From Thiomargarita sp. (lineage in GTDB: Bacteria; Pseudomonadota; Gammaproteobacteria; Beggiatoales; Beggiatoaceae): DNA of 33,921 bases. The DNA is taken from positions 1-33,921 of the forward strand of contig DYSU01000005.1 in assembly GCA_020726335.1 (NCBI GenBank), given 5' to 3'. The position numbers and the translations under genes are program-made. This document shows positions 18,542 through 27,964 of the stretch, piece after piece. The notes beneath the pieces are model-generated. The model was not told the DNA's origin. It did not search any database and worked only from the letters and a program-made list of their open reading frames with translations. Within the stretch, counting starts at the first letter, position 1, and each line of letters begins with the position of its first letter.

Positions 18542-19927
18542 TTATTTTTCGCGGATTACTTTGATTTCACTGTGAATGCTGGCAAAAGAGCGTGTCCAAG
18601 GTTGGGTGGCTTTGCGTAAATCAACGGGCAAGTTGTTGATGGCGCGAATGGCGGTGTTGCGGTCGGGATAATTGCCATAGAGCAACACAAACCATGTGCG
18701 GTTTTTGTATTGGGTTTGAAACAAGGCAAGGTGTTGTTTTAGTTGATATTGTGCAATAAATTTATTCACCCGCGCCATTTCATGGCTGCCGAGAATTTGA
18801 ATGGTGTAGTGTTCAGGCGGTTGTTGGTGCAACCATGTGATGTCGTGCCAGTTGCCCGTTTCAATGGGTGGCGGTTGTGGGGTTTGCAATGGCTCAACAG
18901 GTTTTTCTATCGGCGTTTCTGGTTCGGGTGGGTTATCCATCAAGGGCGGGTTTTGAAAAACCACCGAATTTTGTGTGTCATCAGGCGGTTGAAGAACAGG
19001 CTCTAATTCAATTTCTTCTTGTGATAAGGGTTTGTTTTCAATCGGTTTTTGCCATAAATAATTTTTTAATTGATAGCTGATGAAAACCACCAAGGCGAAG
19101 AATAACAGCCCAAAAAACCATTTTAAAACCTGTGGGTATTTTTTCAACCAGCCGCCCAGTGTGGTGTATTCATTCAACACGCCGTGTTTTTTCTTGAGAA
19201 GAGCCAGCGCGATGTGGTTGATGCGCGCAGGCACGCCTTGTGATTCATGGTAAATTTGCGCCATCACCTCGGGGCTAAACGGGTTGTTTTTTTCGAAAAT
19301 GGCTGATGCGTGCAGTTGAATATAGGCCGCTGTTTGTTGGGCATTGAACGGTGGAATGTCCAAGGTGTGAATCAAATTGTTGCGCACCATTTCAAATTCA
19401 GGTGCGGCAAAAATGCTGGTGATTTGCGGCTCAGCAAACAACAACACGCGCAAACGGGTGGACAAATCGCCTGTCATTGCCAATTTGAGCAATAAATGCA
19501 AGGTTTCCAACGGCAACATGTGTGCATCATCGATAATTAAAACAGGCAGTTGCGCGTTGTAGCGGGTGTTGGCAACATGGCCGCGCAAGGTGTTGATTAA
19601 TTCAACGTGTTGGCGGCCTTCGATTTGCTCACCAAAAGCCGACAACAGCGTGGTCAACAGATTTTTTTGTGAGGCCAAAGACACGCTTTCATGGCTTAAG
19701 TGAAACAATTTCCAATGCGCTTGGTCAGTATGGGCTTTGCTTTGCTGGATGATTTTCTCCATCAAAGTGGTTTTGCCATAGCCTTTTTCACCCATGACCA
19801 ACAACACGCAATCGCTGTGATTGATTAGGTGCAAAATCAACGTCAATCGCTGGCTGAGCTTGGGCGTGCTAAAAAAGCCACTGGGCGACTGGCGGCTAAA
19901 AGGTCGGCTTAAATAGGATTCAGACAT
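18542..19927 (-). CDS. damX: DamX-like AAA ATPase with C-terminal SPOR domain
   Basis: The 461-residue protein resembles the long form of DamX, a cell-division protein that binds septal peptidoglycan. An N-terminal ExeA/AAA-type ATPase has Walker A GEKGYGKT (46-53), Walker B VLIIDDAH (Asp133-Asp134) and a sensor segment LLFAEPQ. One membrane segment lies at about 269-287, then a Pro/Glu-rich linker. A SPOR domain (about 380-455, starting YTIQILGSHE) ends the protein. The start MSESYLSRPF at 19927 keeps the gene 29 bases clear of ileS; a longer reading would overlap ileS. Usually damX lies between aroB and dam, so this location behind ileS is unusual. A GspA/ExeA relative is the alternative name. 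Confidence 0.82.
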   Translation of the reverse strand: MSESYLSRPFSRQSPSGFFSTPKLSQRLTLILHLINHSDCVLLVMGEKGYGKTTLMEKIIQQSKAHTDQAHWKLFHLSHESVSLASQKNLLTTLLSAFGEQIEGRQHVELINTLRGHVANTRYNAQLPVLIIDDAHMLPLETLHLLLKLAMTGDLSTRLRVLLFAEPQITSIFAAPEFEMVRNNLIHTLDIPPFNAQQTAAYIQLHASAIFEKNNPFSPEVMAQIYHESQGVPARINHIALALLKKKHGVLNEYTTLGGWLKKYPQVLKWFFGLLFFALVVFISYQLKNYLWQKPIENKPLSQEEIELEPVLQPPDDTQNSVVFQNPPLMDNPPEPETPIEKPVEPLQTPQPPPIETGNWHDITWLHQQPPEHYTIQILGSHEMARVNKFIAQYQLKQHLALFQTQYKNRTWFVLLYGNYPDRNTAIRAINNLPVDLRKATQPWTRSFASIHSEIKVIREK

Positions 19928-19956
19928 CACATTAATCGCAGTTTCCAGACAGAATA

Positions 19957-22782
19957 TCAGGCATAGCGTCGTGTTTCGCCTTGCCCTAAGTTTGCAACAC
20001 AACGGCCACATAATTCGGGGTGTTCGCTGTATTGACCCACATCCGCACGGTGATGCCAACAACGCACGCATTTGGCGTGTTCACAGGCTTTGACGTTGAG
20101 CCAACAATTATCGGCCACCACTGCATCAGCAGGCCGTTGCGCGCTGGGGAAAACAGAGGCTTGTGACGTGATGAACACAAAACGCAGTTCATCGCCCAAG
20201 CTTTGCAACTGGCTCAACAACGGTTCATCGCAATACAACACCACTTCGGCATCCAATGACGAGCCAATAATTTCCGCCACCCGCAGTTTTTCCAGCTCTT
20301 TGCTGATGGCAAGACGCAGTTGTAACACATTGTTCCAGAAAGCAAAATTTTTGTCGCTGTCAACGGCCAACGGGGTTAAACCTTGATACCATTCGGCCAA
20401 AAACACCGATGACGCACGGCTTTTTATCGCGGGCAAATGCTGCCAAATTTCTTCGCTGGTGAAACTCAACACGGGAGCCAACCAGCGCACCAAGGCTTCA
20501 ACAATGTGATACAACGCTGTTTGTGCCGAACGGCGGGCAATGCTGTCGGTTTGGCAGGTGTATTGACGGTCTTTGATGATATCCAAATACCAACCGCCCA
20601 GATCAACCACACAAAAATGATACAACTTTTGATACACCAAATGAAACGCATATTGATCATAGGCTTGGATAAGCTCTTGTTGCAATTGGTATGCGCGGCC
20701 AATCGCCCAGCGGTCTAAAGCCAACAATTGGTCATAAGGCAAGGCGTGGTGTTCGGGTGAAAAATCGTGAATATTGGCCAATAAAAAGCGTGCCGTGTTG
20801 CGAAAGCGTCGATAAGCGTCGGCAATGCGGTTGATGATTTCATCGGACACGGTCATTTCAGTGCGGTAATCGGTGGCCGCCACCCACAAGCGCAAAATGT
20901 CCGCGCCCAAGGTTTTGATGATGGGCTGGGGCGCAACCACATTGCCTTTGGATTTGGACATTTTCATGCCTTTGGCATCGACGGTAAAACCGTGGGTCAA
21001 CACCGTTTTGAACGGTGCTTTGCCATTCATCGCCACCGCCGTCAGCAGCGAAGATTGAAACCAGCCACGGTGTTGGTCTGAGCCTTCCAAATACAAATCG
21101 GCAGGCAAAGCCAATTGTGGCCATTTGGCCAACACGCTGGCATGGGTGACCCCCGAATCAAACCAAACATCCAGCGTGTCGCTGACTTTGTCATAATCGC
21201 CCGCTTGTTCGCCCAACAACGCGCTGGGCTGCAAATTGAACCACGCATCAATGCCGCGCTGTTCCACCGCATCGGCGACTTTGGCCAACAATGCGGGGGT
21301 GTCAGGATGCAACGCACCTGTTTTTTTATGGACAAACAAGGGGATGGGTACACCCCAGTTGCGTTGGCGCGAAATGCACCAATCGGGGCGGTTGGCCACC
21401 ATGCCTTTGATGCGCTCTTTGCCCCAGTCAGGCAACCATTGCACTTGGTCAATCGCATCCAATGCTTGTTGGCGCAAGCCGTTTTTATCCAAGCTGATGA
21501 ACCACTGCGGCGTGGCGCGGAAAATAATCGGCGTTTTGTGTCGCCAACAATGGGGATAGCTGTGGCGCAAGCGTTGTTCGCGCAGCAATTTGCCTTTGGC
21601 CAACAGCAAATCAATCACTTTTTGGTTGGCATCCAAGACGAATTCGCCCGCAAAAATCGGGGTATTGGGCAAAAATCGGCCATCGCCACCGACAGGGTTA
21701 TCGATGGGCAAACGGTATTGTTTACCCATCACATAATCTTCTTGGCCGTGTCCGGGTGCGGTATGCACGGCACCTGTACCTGCTTCTAATGTGACGTGGT
21801 TGCCAACGATGATCGGCACTTCGCGTGGGTAAAACGGGTGTTGTAAGCCCAAACCCGCCAGCTCTTTGCCTTGGCAATAGCCGATGACATGGTAATGCTC
21901 AATGTTGTAGCGTAACATGCAGTCTTTGAGCAAGCCTTCAGCGATAATCAAGCGTTCTTGGCCGTGTTCACCTTCGCATTGCACCACCACATAATCGAAA
22001 TCAGGGTGCAGGCACACCGCTTGGTTGGCGGGCAATGTCCATGGTGTGGTGGTCCAAATCACCACCGAAATTTTGCCATGGCCTGAATGGTCAGGCGCGT
22101 GATGGCAACGGCTCATCAAGGCTTCTTCGTCTAACAGCTCAAAGCGGACATCAATGGCAAAGGAGTTTCTGTCCATGTATTCCACTTCAGCTTCTGCCAA
22201 GGCTGAACCGCAATCGGTACACCAATGGACGGGTTTCACCCCTTTTTCCAAATGACCGTTGGCGATGATTTGACCCAAGGCGCGGATGATTTCTGCTTCG
22301 GTGCGATATTCCATGGTCAAATAGGGCTTGTCCCAATCGCCCAGCACGCCAAGGCGTTGAAAATCCATCTTTTGTCCGCGCACTTGTGCGGCGGCATAAT
22401 CACGACAGGCTTGTCGAAAAGCGTCGGCATCCACTTTTTTGCCTGCTTTGCCGTCACGTTTTTCTACCGCCAGTTCGACAGGCAAACCGTGGCAATCCCA
22501 ACCCGGCACATAAGGCGCGTCTTTGCCGTGGAGCGTTTGGGCTTTGATGATGAAATCTTTGATAATTTTGTTGACTGCATGGCCGATATGAATGTCACCG
22601 TTGGCATAAGGTGGCCCATCGTGCAAAATAAATGTGGCTTTACCCGCTTGTTGTTGGCGAATTTTGTTGTATAAATCGTTTTGTTGCCATTGTGCCAATA
22701 ACGAGGGTTCACGCCGCGCTAAATCCCCGCGCATGGGGAAAGCGGTTTGGGGTAAATTTAAGGTATTTTTATATTGATTCAC
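19957..22782 (-). CDS. ileS: isoleucyl-tRNA synthetase
   Basis: IleS charges tRNA-Ile and edits misactivated valine. The 941-residue protein has HIGH at 65-68 ([12 protein letters not shown]), the editing-domain segment [23 protein letters not shown] in [14 protein letters not shown], and a C-terminal zinc site with two CxxC pairs (CVRC and CGRC). It is of the bacterial, mupirocin-sensitive-like type by its zinc finger and KMSKS form. The start is a GTG at 22782, giving [19 protein letters not shown], which matches the usual family start. No strong ribosome binding site is visible. In most gammaproteobacteria lspA follows ileS; here a damX-like gene does. Confidence 0.96.
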   Translation of the reverse strand: MNQYKNTLNLPQTAFPMRGDLARREPSLLAQWQQNDLYNKIRQQQAGKATFILHDGPPYANGDIHIGHAVNKIIKDFIIKAQTLHGKDAPYVPGWDCHGLPVELAVEKRDGKAGKKVDADAFRQACRDYAAAQVRGQKMDFQRLGVLGDWDKPYLTMEYRTEAEIIRALGQIIANGHLEKGVKPVHWCTDCGSALAEAEVEYMDRNSFAIDVRFELLDEEALMSRCHHAPDHSGHGKISVVIWTTTPWTLPANQAVCLHPDFDYVVVQCEGEHGQERLIIAEGLLKDCMLRYNIEHYHVIGYCQGKELAGLGLQHPFYPREVPIIVGNHVTLEAGTGAVHTAPGHGQEDYVMGKQYRLPIDNPVGGDGRFLPNTPIFAGEFVLDANQKVIDLLLAKGKLLREQRLRHSYPHCWRHKTPIIFRATPQWFISLDKNGLRQQALDAIDQVQWLPDWGKERIKGMVANRPDWCISRQRNWGVPIPLFVHKKTGALHPDTPALLAKVADAVEQRGIDAWFNLQPSALLGEQAGDYDKVSDTLDVWFDSGVTHASVLAKWPQLALPADLYLEGSDQHRGWFQSSLLTAVAMNGKAPFKTVLTHGFTVDAKGMKMSKSKGNVVAPQPIIKTLGADILRLWVAATDYRTEMTVSDEIINRIADAYRRFRNTARFLLANIHDFSPEHHALPYDQLLALDRWAIGRAYQLQQELIQAYDQYAFHLVYQKLYHFCVVDLGGWYLDIIKDRQYTCQTDSIARRSAQTALYHIVEALVRWLAPVLSFTSEEIWQHLPAIKSRASSVFLAEWYQGLTPLAVDSDKNFAFWNNVLQLRLAISKELEKLRVAEIIGSSLDAEVVLYCDEPLLSQLQSLGDELRFVFITSQASVFPSAQRPADAVVADNCWLNVKACEHAKCVRCWHHRADVGQYSEHPELCGRCVANLGQGETRRYA

Positions 22783-22914
22783 AGCAGTTATCTACTAAAA
22801 GTAAAGAGTAAAATGATGGCTCTAATTTTAACGGATTTGTGGGTGAGATGATAGAAGCGGGTGAAAACAGGTGCAAGAGCTGGGTCTATTTTGTCCCGAT
22901 TTTTGCTTCCCATG

Positions 22915-22943
22915 TTCATTTTGATTGCATAATAAACTAAAAT
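22915..22943 (+). promoter_or_regulatory. candidate promoter of the kinase pair
   Basis: TTCATT (22915-22920) and TAAAAT (22938-22943) are 17 bases apart. The predicted start near 22950 leaves a leader of about 18 bases with TGGAG at 22957-22961. The -35 match is poor. Confidence 0.3.
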
Positions 22944-22967
22944 AGCACAGATTTTTTGGAGTATGGC

Positions 22968-24155
22968 ATGGATAAAAATTCGCAACAAAGCCTTTTATTG
23001 ATTGTTGATGACACCCCCAGCAATTTGGATCTGTTGTTGGCGTTCCTCAGCCGCATGAATTTTGGAATCGTTTTAGCCGAAGATGGCGAAGAAGCGTTAG
23101 ACAAACTACAGATTATTCAACCTGATTTGATTTTGCTCGACATCATGATGCCCGGTATTGATGGGTTTGAAACGTGTTTGCGTATCAAAGCCAACCCAGT
23201 CACCCAAGAAATTCCCGTGATTTTTATGACGGCCTTGGATGAATCTGAATTCAAATTGCGCGGCTTTCAAGTGGGTGCGGTTGATTACATCACCAAGCCG
23301 TTTCAACAACAAGAAGTGTTGGCCAGAATCAACACCCAATTGACTTTGTTGCATCAAACGCGCTTGTTGCAGGCTTCTGAAAGAGAGCTGACCCGTCGGG
23401 TAGAAGAAAAAACCTATTTGCTGGCCGAAGCCAATAAGAAATTGAATTTATTGGATAAAGCCAAAAATGATTTTCTCAGCCTGATTTCACACGAATTACG
23501 CACCCCGTTGACAGGTTTGTTGGCCTCAGCCGATTTATTTTTCGATCATCACTTGTCCGCAGAATCGCATGAGAAAATCAAACAAGCGTTTAAAGAATCA
23601 CTGGATAGATTGCATGAAATTGTCAAACAAGCCTTGTTATTGACCGAAATTCAAAACGCGGGCGATTTATTTTTGGCTCAAAAAACCCCGCTGGACAGTT
23701 TATTGGAAACCGCTGTGGTACATTGCCAAGAATTTGCAAACTTTCGCCATGTAACCATTCAATCACCGCCGCAAACCCATGTGTGGATTGAAGCTGACAG
23801 TCAATTGTTCATTCAGGCTTTGGACGCGCTCATTCGCACCGCCATTAAATTTTCTCATCCCCAGAAAATCATTGAAATTGGCTGTCAAACCGAAAATCAT
23901 CACTGTGTTTTATCCATCAGTGCCACGGGTTTGTCTGTGCCTGAAGAACACATTCCTGAATTTTTTAATGTATTGTCCATCGTTAATCCCATCACGCCGG
24001 GGGGCGATTTGGGCTTAGAACCGCCTGTGGCCGACCAAATTTTGAGTTTATTCAATGCCCAAGTTGAGGTGCAAAATAAAATCAATGGCGGTATCATATT
24101 TGATATTTACCTGTCTACCTACCCAGACAATGAGGTTCGCCTTGTTGTCAACTGA
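22968..24155 (+). CDS. receiver-HisKA protein with degenerate ATPase domain
   Basis: This 395-residue cytoplasmic signalling protein starts with a complete receiver domain: Asp14-Asp15, phosphoacceptor Asp58 in LLLDIMMPG, Thr88 and Lys110. A coiled coil (about 130-165) leads to a HisKA helix with His175 in [12 protein letters not shown]. The last part has the outline of an HATPase_c domain but lacks key residues: the N-box Asn is Thr291 (LIRTAIKF), the G1 Asp is Ala319, and the second G1 Gly is Ser323 (ISATGLSVPEEHI). It probably cannot hydrolyse ATP. The ATG at 22968 has TGGAG six bases upstream. The next gene, nine bases on, is a complete kinase and a likely partner. No DNA-binding output is visible. 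Confidence 0.88.
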   Translation: MDKNSQQSLLLIVDDTPSNLDLLLAFLSRMNFGIVLAEDGEEALDKLQIIQPDLILLDIMMPGIDGFETCLRIKANPVTQEIPVIFMTALDESEFKLRGFQVGAVDYITKPFQQQEVLARINTQLTLLHQTRLLQASERELTRRVEEKTYLLAEANKKLNLLDKAKNDFLSLISHELRTPLTGLLASADLFFDHHLSAESHEKIKQAFKESLDRLHEIVKQALLLTEIQNAGDLFLAQKTPLDSLLETAVVHCQEFANFRHVTIQSPPQTHVWIEADSQLFIQALDALIRTAIKFSHPQKIIEIGCQTENHHCVLSISATGLSVPEEHIPEFFNVLSIVNPITPGGDLGLEPPVADQILSLFNAQVEVQNKINGGIIFDIYLSTYPDNEVRLVVN

Positions 24156-24164
24156 TTACCGTTT

Positions 24165-25562
24165 ATGTCACAACGTAAAGTATTGTTTACTTTAGGCTTT
24201 GGTTTTGTTGCCATTTCAATTTTGATTGTGTTATTCGCCTACACGGCTATTTATCATTTGGCCAACAGCTCAATGCAACAAAAAAAAATGGACACCGTCA
24301 TCTCCCATTGTGCGCATCTCAATGCCATGCACCACAGTTCACGCGAATGCAGTCTTCATTTACAAACAATGATGGTGTTAAAAGACCCTGTTGCATGGCA
24401 ACAAGCGTATCAACAGTTTGAACGCAATGCCCAACAATTCAAACAACACCATCAAGCCCTGTTGGCAACAGCGTCTTTGGCTGAACAACCTGAAGTCAGC
24501 ACCCAAAGCCACTTGATGCAAACCTTGCTGGCAACCCAAGGCCAAGCCATTGAACATCTTAAAAATCAACAAGATGAGCAAGCGTATCAACTATTGATAA
24601 CGCAAATCATGCCCTTGCAAACCCAGTTGTTTGAACAACTGACCGAGATGTTAAAAACTCAAGAAAAACAAAGACAACGCTTGGTTAAAGACAGCCGTGA
24701 CAACTATTATTACACCATCGTGAGCATGATTGTTTTAGCGGTGGGGATGATTATTTTGTGTATTGTCATCGCGTTTTTGGTGGCCGTGCGCATCATCAAG
24801 ATGACCCAAATTTTACACCAAACCACTGAAAAAGCCGAAGCGGCCAACATTGCCAAAAGCCGTTTTGTCGCCACCATGAGCCATGAACTGCGCACGCCGT
24901 TGAATGCGATTATCGGCTACAGTGAAATGTTACAAGAAGAAATGTATGACAACGGCGATGAAGCGTATACCACCGACATCGAAAAAATTCGCACGTCTGG
25001 CCATCATTTGCTGGCATTGGTCAACGACATTTTGGACATTTCGCGTTTAGAAACCAATCGGGTTGAAATCAACCCAGAGACTTTTGATGCAGTCAATTTA
25101 TGCAAAATCGTCATCATCAGCATCAAACCCGCTGCCGAAAAAAACCACAACCAAGTGGATTTGTGCTTTGATAACGCCAGCGAATTGATTTACAACGATT
25201 TATTGCGCACTCGCCAAATTCTCATCAACTTATTGAGCAATGCCGCCAAATTTACCCACAACGGCCAAATCACGTTGACCATCAAACGCAATGTCGCCTG
25301 CAAAACGTTGCAATTTTTAGTGCAAGACAGCGGCATCGGCATGAGCCGCGAACAAGTGAGCAATATTTTTGAACCCTTCACCCAAGTGGATTCTTCAACC
25401 ACCCGCAAATACAGCGGCACAGGGCTGGGCTTGGCCATCAGTCACCGTTTGGCAAAAGTTTTAGGCGGGTTCATTGAAGTCAAAACAGAATTGGGCGCGG
25501 GCAGTTTGTTTACTTTTCATCTGCCCGATTATATCGCCAAACCATTGAAAATAAAAAATTAA
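24165..25562 (+). CDS. membrane sensor histidine kinase
   Basis: The 465-residue protein is an intact membrane-bound histidine kinase. Membrane segments at about 7-29 and 182-208 flank a helical periplasmic domain rich in Gln and His. It looks like a four-helix bundle, with no recognised ligand site. HisKA has His240 in [20 protein letters not shown]. The ATPase domain is complete: [29 protein letters not shown] and [12 protein letters not shown]. No HAMP consensus is clear; only about 20 residues link membrane and HisKA. It follows the degenerate kinase by nine bases without a strong ribosome binding site. The receiver of that protein may be its target. Its stop shares four bases with that of ubiX on the other strand. 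Confidence 0.9.
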   Translation: MSQRKVLFTLGFGFVAISILIVLFAYTAIYHLANSSMQQKKMDTVISHCAHLNAMHHSSRECSLHLQTMMVLKDPVAWQQAYQQFERNAQQFKQHHQALLATASLAEQPEVSTQSHLMQTLLATQGQAIEHLKNQQDEQAYQLLITQIMPLQTQLFEQLTEMLKTQEKQRQRLVKDSRDNYYYTIVSMIVLAVGMIILCIVIAFLVAVRIIKMTQILHQTTEKAEAANIAKSRFVATMSHELRTPLNAIIGYSEMLQEEMYDNGDEAYTTDIEKIRTSGHHLLALVNDILDISRLETNRVEINPETFDAVNLCKIVIISIKPAAEKNHNQVDLCFDNASELIYNDLLRTRQILINLLSNAAKFTHNGQITLTIKRNVACKTLQFLVQDSGIGMSREQVSNIFEPFTQVDSSTTRKYSGTGLGLAISHRLAKVLGGFIEVKTELGAGSLFTFHLPDYIAKPLKIKN

Positions 25563-26161
25563 TCTGCCCAGCGCGGGATTGTGTGGGCAATGTTCAAATG
25601 ATCCAACACCCGCGCAACGATAAAATCCACCAGTTGCAAAATCTCCGTCGGCCTTTGATAAAACGCAGGACTGGCGGGCATAATCACCACCCCCAGCCGC
25701 GCCAACGTCAACATATTCTCCAATTGAATCGCTGACAACGGTGTCTCTCTGTGAACCAAAATCAGCTTTTTTTGCTCTTTCAAACTGACATCGGCGGCAC
25801 GTTCAATCAATGAGCGGCTCAAACCATGGGCAATTGCCGCCAGTGTGCCATTGCTACAGGGACAAACCACCATCGCCCGCGCCGCATTGGAGCCACTGGC
25901 CACGGGCGAAAACCACGCTTGTCGGCCAAAAACCTGTAATTGCCCCGCTTGGGCGTGATAGCGTTCACTGAGCAAGGCTTGAATTTTATCAGGTTGCGAT
26001 GGAATTTTAAGAGGGGTTTCAGTGTTGATGACAATCTGGGCAGGCGATGACAGCATCAAATAGACCTGTTCCCCCGTTGCCAACAAGTGTTCTAACAGGC
26101 GCAACCCATATAACGCGCCTGACGCGCCTGTCATCGCCAGCGCGATGGCTTGTTGTGCCAT
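25559..26161 (-). CDS. ubiX: flavin prenyltransferase UbiX
   Basis: UbiX joins a dimethylallyl group to FMN, making the prenylated flavin used by UbiD decarboxylases, for example in ubiquinone synthesis. The 200-residue protein has the N-terminal [36 protein letters not shown], and the C-terminal [22 protein letters not shown] and [21 protein letters not shown]. The start at 26161 overlaps the lipoprotein gene stop by one base (TAATG), indicating coupled translation; a longer reading would run into that gene. ubiX often adjoins mpl in gammaproteobacteria, as here. ubiD is not in the window. Confidence 0.94.
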   Translation of the reverse strand: MAQQAIALAMTGASGALYGLRLLEHLLATGEQVYLMLSSPAQIVINTETPLKIPSQPDKIQALLSERYHAQAGQLQVFGRQAWFSPVASGSNAARAMVVCPCSNGTLAAIAHGLSRSLIERAADVSLKEQKKLILVHRETPLSAIQLENMLTLARLGVVIMPASPAFYQRPTEILQLVDFIVARVLDHLNIAHTIPRWAD

Positions 26162-26439
26162 TATTTGCTGAAATTTTTCAATTTGACTTTGTTGTTGACA
26201 AACTGAATGGCAATCACCTCGCCATTTTCGCCACGCCATTCGGTCGATGTGCCTGAAATGGGGCCTAAATTGACGCTGGAAGAAGTGCTGGGTTCGCCCA
26301 AGATTTGGCTCACTTCGCTCAATGACATGCCTTCATTGATTTTATTGTAGTTTTCCAAAGTGATTTTGGAAAAACACGCGCTCAATAACAACAAACAGCC
26401 GATGGCCACACTGCGGATAACGAAAGGTTTCAAAGTCAT
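26161..26439 (-). CDS. small DUF3862 lipoprotein
   Basis: This is a 92-residue lipoprotein. A signal peptide of about 21 residues ends in the lipobox LLSAC, so Cys22 should be lipidated. The rest resembles DUF3862/BamE-like (SmpA/OmlA) small domains: ENYNKINEGMSLSEVSQILGEP is the typical helix-turn segment, followed by TSTEWRGENGEVIAIQFVNNKV. A specific function is not known. The start overlaps the mpl stop (ATGA), and the stop overlaps the ubiX start. An Asp after the lipobox Cys is absent (Phe-Ser follow), so outer-membrane sorting is likely. Confidence 0.85.
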   Translation of the reverse strand: MTLKPFVIRSVAIGCLLLLSACFSKITLENYNKINEGMSLSEVSQILGEPSTSSSVNLGPISGTSTEWRGENGEVIAIQFVNNKVKLKNFSK

Positions 26440-27770
26440 GATAAAAACTCAATCAATTGTTGGTGAAGATGGGCAAAATTGCCATTGCTCATTATTAACA
26501 CATGGTCGCCCGATTGCAAGTTTTGATACAGATACTGCCGCAAGTCATTCATATCATGAAAAAATTTTTGTTGTGCATTCAAAGCATGCAACTGGCCGTG
26601 AAAATCAGGCGGCAAATACAACAACGCTTCATCAGCGGCCAACAGCGAAGGCATCAAGGTTTCATTATGCACCCCCAGCCGCATGGTATTAGAGCGCGGC
26701 TCCAACACCGCGATGATGCGTTGCTTGCCCATCCGTTGGCGCAAACCCGCCAGCGTGGTTTTAATTGCCGTCGGATGATGGGCAAAATCATCATACACAC
26801 AAATGCCTTTGCTTTCGGCTTTTTTCTCCAAACGGCGTTTAACGCCCGAAAAACGCGCCAAAGCGGCACAGGCATGGTTGACCGAAACCCCAACCGCATC
26901 CGCCGCCGCAATCGCGGCCAAGGCATTGGCTTGGTTGTGTTTACCCAACAAAGACCACGCGACATGCCCTTGTTTTTGTTGTCGATGCAACACATCAAAC
27001 TGGCGGTCATCGTCGCCGCTTGCAATTTGCCAACCGTCATCAGCCCATAATTTTTGCGTTTGACTCCAACAACCACGCGCCAACACCTGTTCAATCGCCG
27101 TTTGTTGGGCATTGTAAATGATGTGACCTTTGCTTGGCACGGTGCGAATCAAATGATGGAACTGGGTTTGAATCGCGGCCAAATCAGGGAAAATATCGGC
27201 GTGGTCAAATTCTAAGTTATTGATAATCAATATATTAGGGTGATAGTGGATGAATTTGGAACGTTTATCAAAAAACGCGGTGTCGTATTCATCCGCTTCC
27301 AGCACAAAATAATCGCTGTCAGTCAACCGCGCTGAAACACCAAAATCACGGGCAATGCCGCCGATTAAAAAGCTGGGCGCAAAACCGTTTTGCGCTAAAA
27401 TCCACGCCAACAAACTGCTGGTGGTGGTTTTGCCATGCGTGCCTGCCACTGCCAACACTTTTTTGCCTTGCAACACATATTCAGCTAAAAACTGCGCGCC
27501 TGACGTGTAAGCAATGCCCTGATTTAACACATATTCCACCGCCTCACAACCGCGTGACAGCGCATTGCCAATCACCACTTTATCGGCAGAATGCAACAAC
27601 GGGGTCACGCCATAGCCTTGAATGCAGGTGATGCCTTGCTGGTTGAGCTGGTCGCTCATCGGGGGATAAACGTGGGCATCTGAACCGGTGACACGGTGTC
27701 CAAGCTGGCGCGCCAACAACGCCAAACCTGCCATGAAAGTACCGCAAATGCCTAAAATATGGAGGTGCAT
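26436..27770 (-). CDS. mpl: UDP-MurNAc:murein tripeptide ligase Mpl
   Basis: Mpl joins the recycled tripeptide L-Ala-gamma-D-Glu-meso-DAP to UDP-MurNAc. The 444-residue protein is a Mur ligase: N-terminal MHLHILGICGTFMAGLA, ATP-binding GTHGKTTT (110-117), LEADEYDTAFFDKRSKF and INNLEFDHADIF. VYDDFAHHPTAI and LEPRSNTMRLG follow. HILGICGTFM distinguishes Mpl from MurC. AGGATA precedes the ATG. It heads a three-gene unit with the lipoprotein gene and ubiX, with overlapping ends. Its substrate, UDP-MurNAc, is what the AmgK/MurU branch supplies elsewhere in the window. Confidence 0.94.
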   Translation of the reverse strand: MHLHILGICGTFMAGLALLARQLGHRVTGSDAHVYPPMSDQLNQQGITCIQGYGVTPLLHSADKVVIGNALSRGCEAVEYVLNQGIAYTSGAQFLAEYVLQGKKVLAVAGTHGKTTTSSLLAWILAQNGFAPSFLIGGIARDFGVSARLTDSDYFVLEADEYDTAFFDKRSKFIHYHPNILIINNLEFDHADIFPDLAAIQTQFHHLIRTVPSKGHIIYNAQQTAIEQVLARGCWSQTQKLWADDGWQIASGDDDRQFDVLHRQQKQGHVAWSLLGKHNQANALAAIAAADAVGVSVNHACAALARFSGVKRRLEKKAESKGICVYDDFAHHPTAIKTTLAGLRQRMGKQRIIAVLEPRSNTMRLGVHNETLMPSLLAADEALLYLPPDFHGQLHALNAQQKFFHDMNDLRQYLYQNLQSGDHVLIMSNGNFAHLHQQLIEFLS

Positions 27771-27811
27771 AAGTTATCCTGAGATTGAATTTTAAGGTGT
27801 TTTTCTATGCC

Positions 27812-27841
27812 ATCATAAAACGATTTAAACCGCTTTGCCAA
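27812..27841 (-). promoter_or_regulatory. sigma70 promoter of mpl-DUF3862-ubiX
   Basis: On the minus strand TTGGCA (27836-27841) and TATGAT (27812-27817) are 18 bases apart, each one mismatch from consensus. Transcription would start near 27805, about 35 bases before the mpl ATG. Confidence 0.55.
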
Positions 27842-27878
27842 TGTTTAATCGCTTGGGGCAGTGACATGATATTGTCCA

Positions 27879-27907
27879 TGCCATAATGCTCAAAATCGTG
27901 CTAATAT
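27879..27907 (+). promoter_or_regulatory. candidate extended -10 promoters of hom-recA
   Basis: Two extended -10 elements occur: TGcCATAAT (27879-27887) and TGcTAATAT (27899-27907). A GTGACA 15 bases before the first could be its -35. No LexA-type CTGT-N8-ACAG palindrome was found in 27771-27964. Confidence 0.35.
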
Positions 27908-27964
27908 CGTCCCAATCGCGTTATGAAACGTCTTTTCCAGCGTCAAACAGGAGAATGAATTTTT

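Noticed and set aside
21115-21789. 224-codon open frame on the plus strand
   Set aside because: It is antisense to the conserved catalytic core of ileS and shows no motif or ribosome binding site.
22783-22967. Possible small RNA or tRNA in the spacer between ileS and the kinase pair
   Set aside because: No cloverleaf, strong stem-loop or terminator could be built; the spacer is adequately explained by two divergent promoters.
27849-27880. GACA-N6-TGTC inverted repeat upstream of hom as an SOS or other operator
   Set aside because: The arms are only four bases long and do not match the CTGT-N8-ACAG LexA pattern; likely chance.
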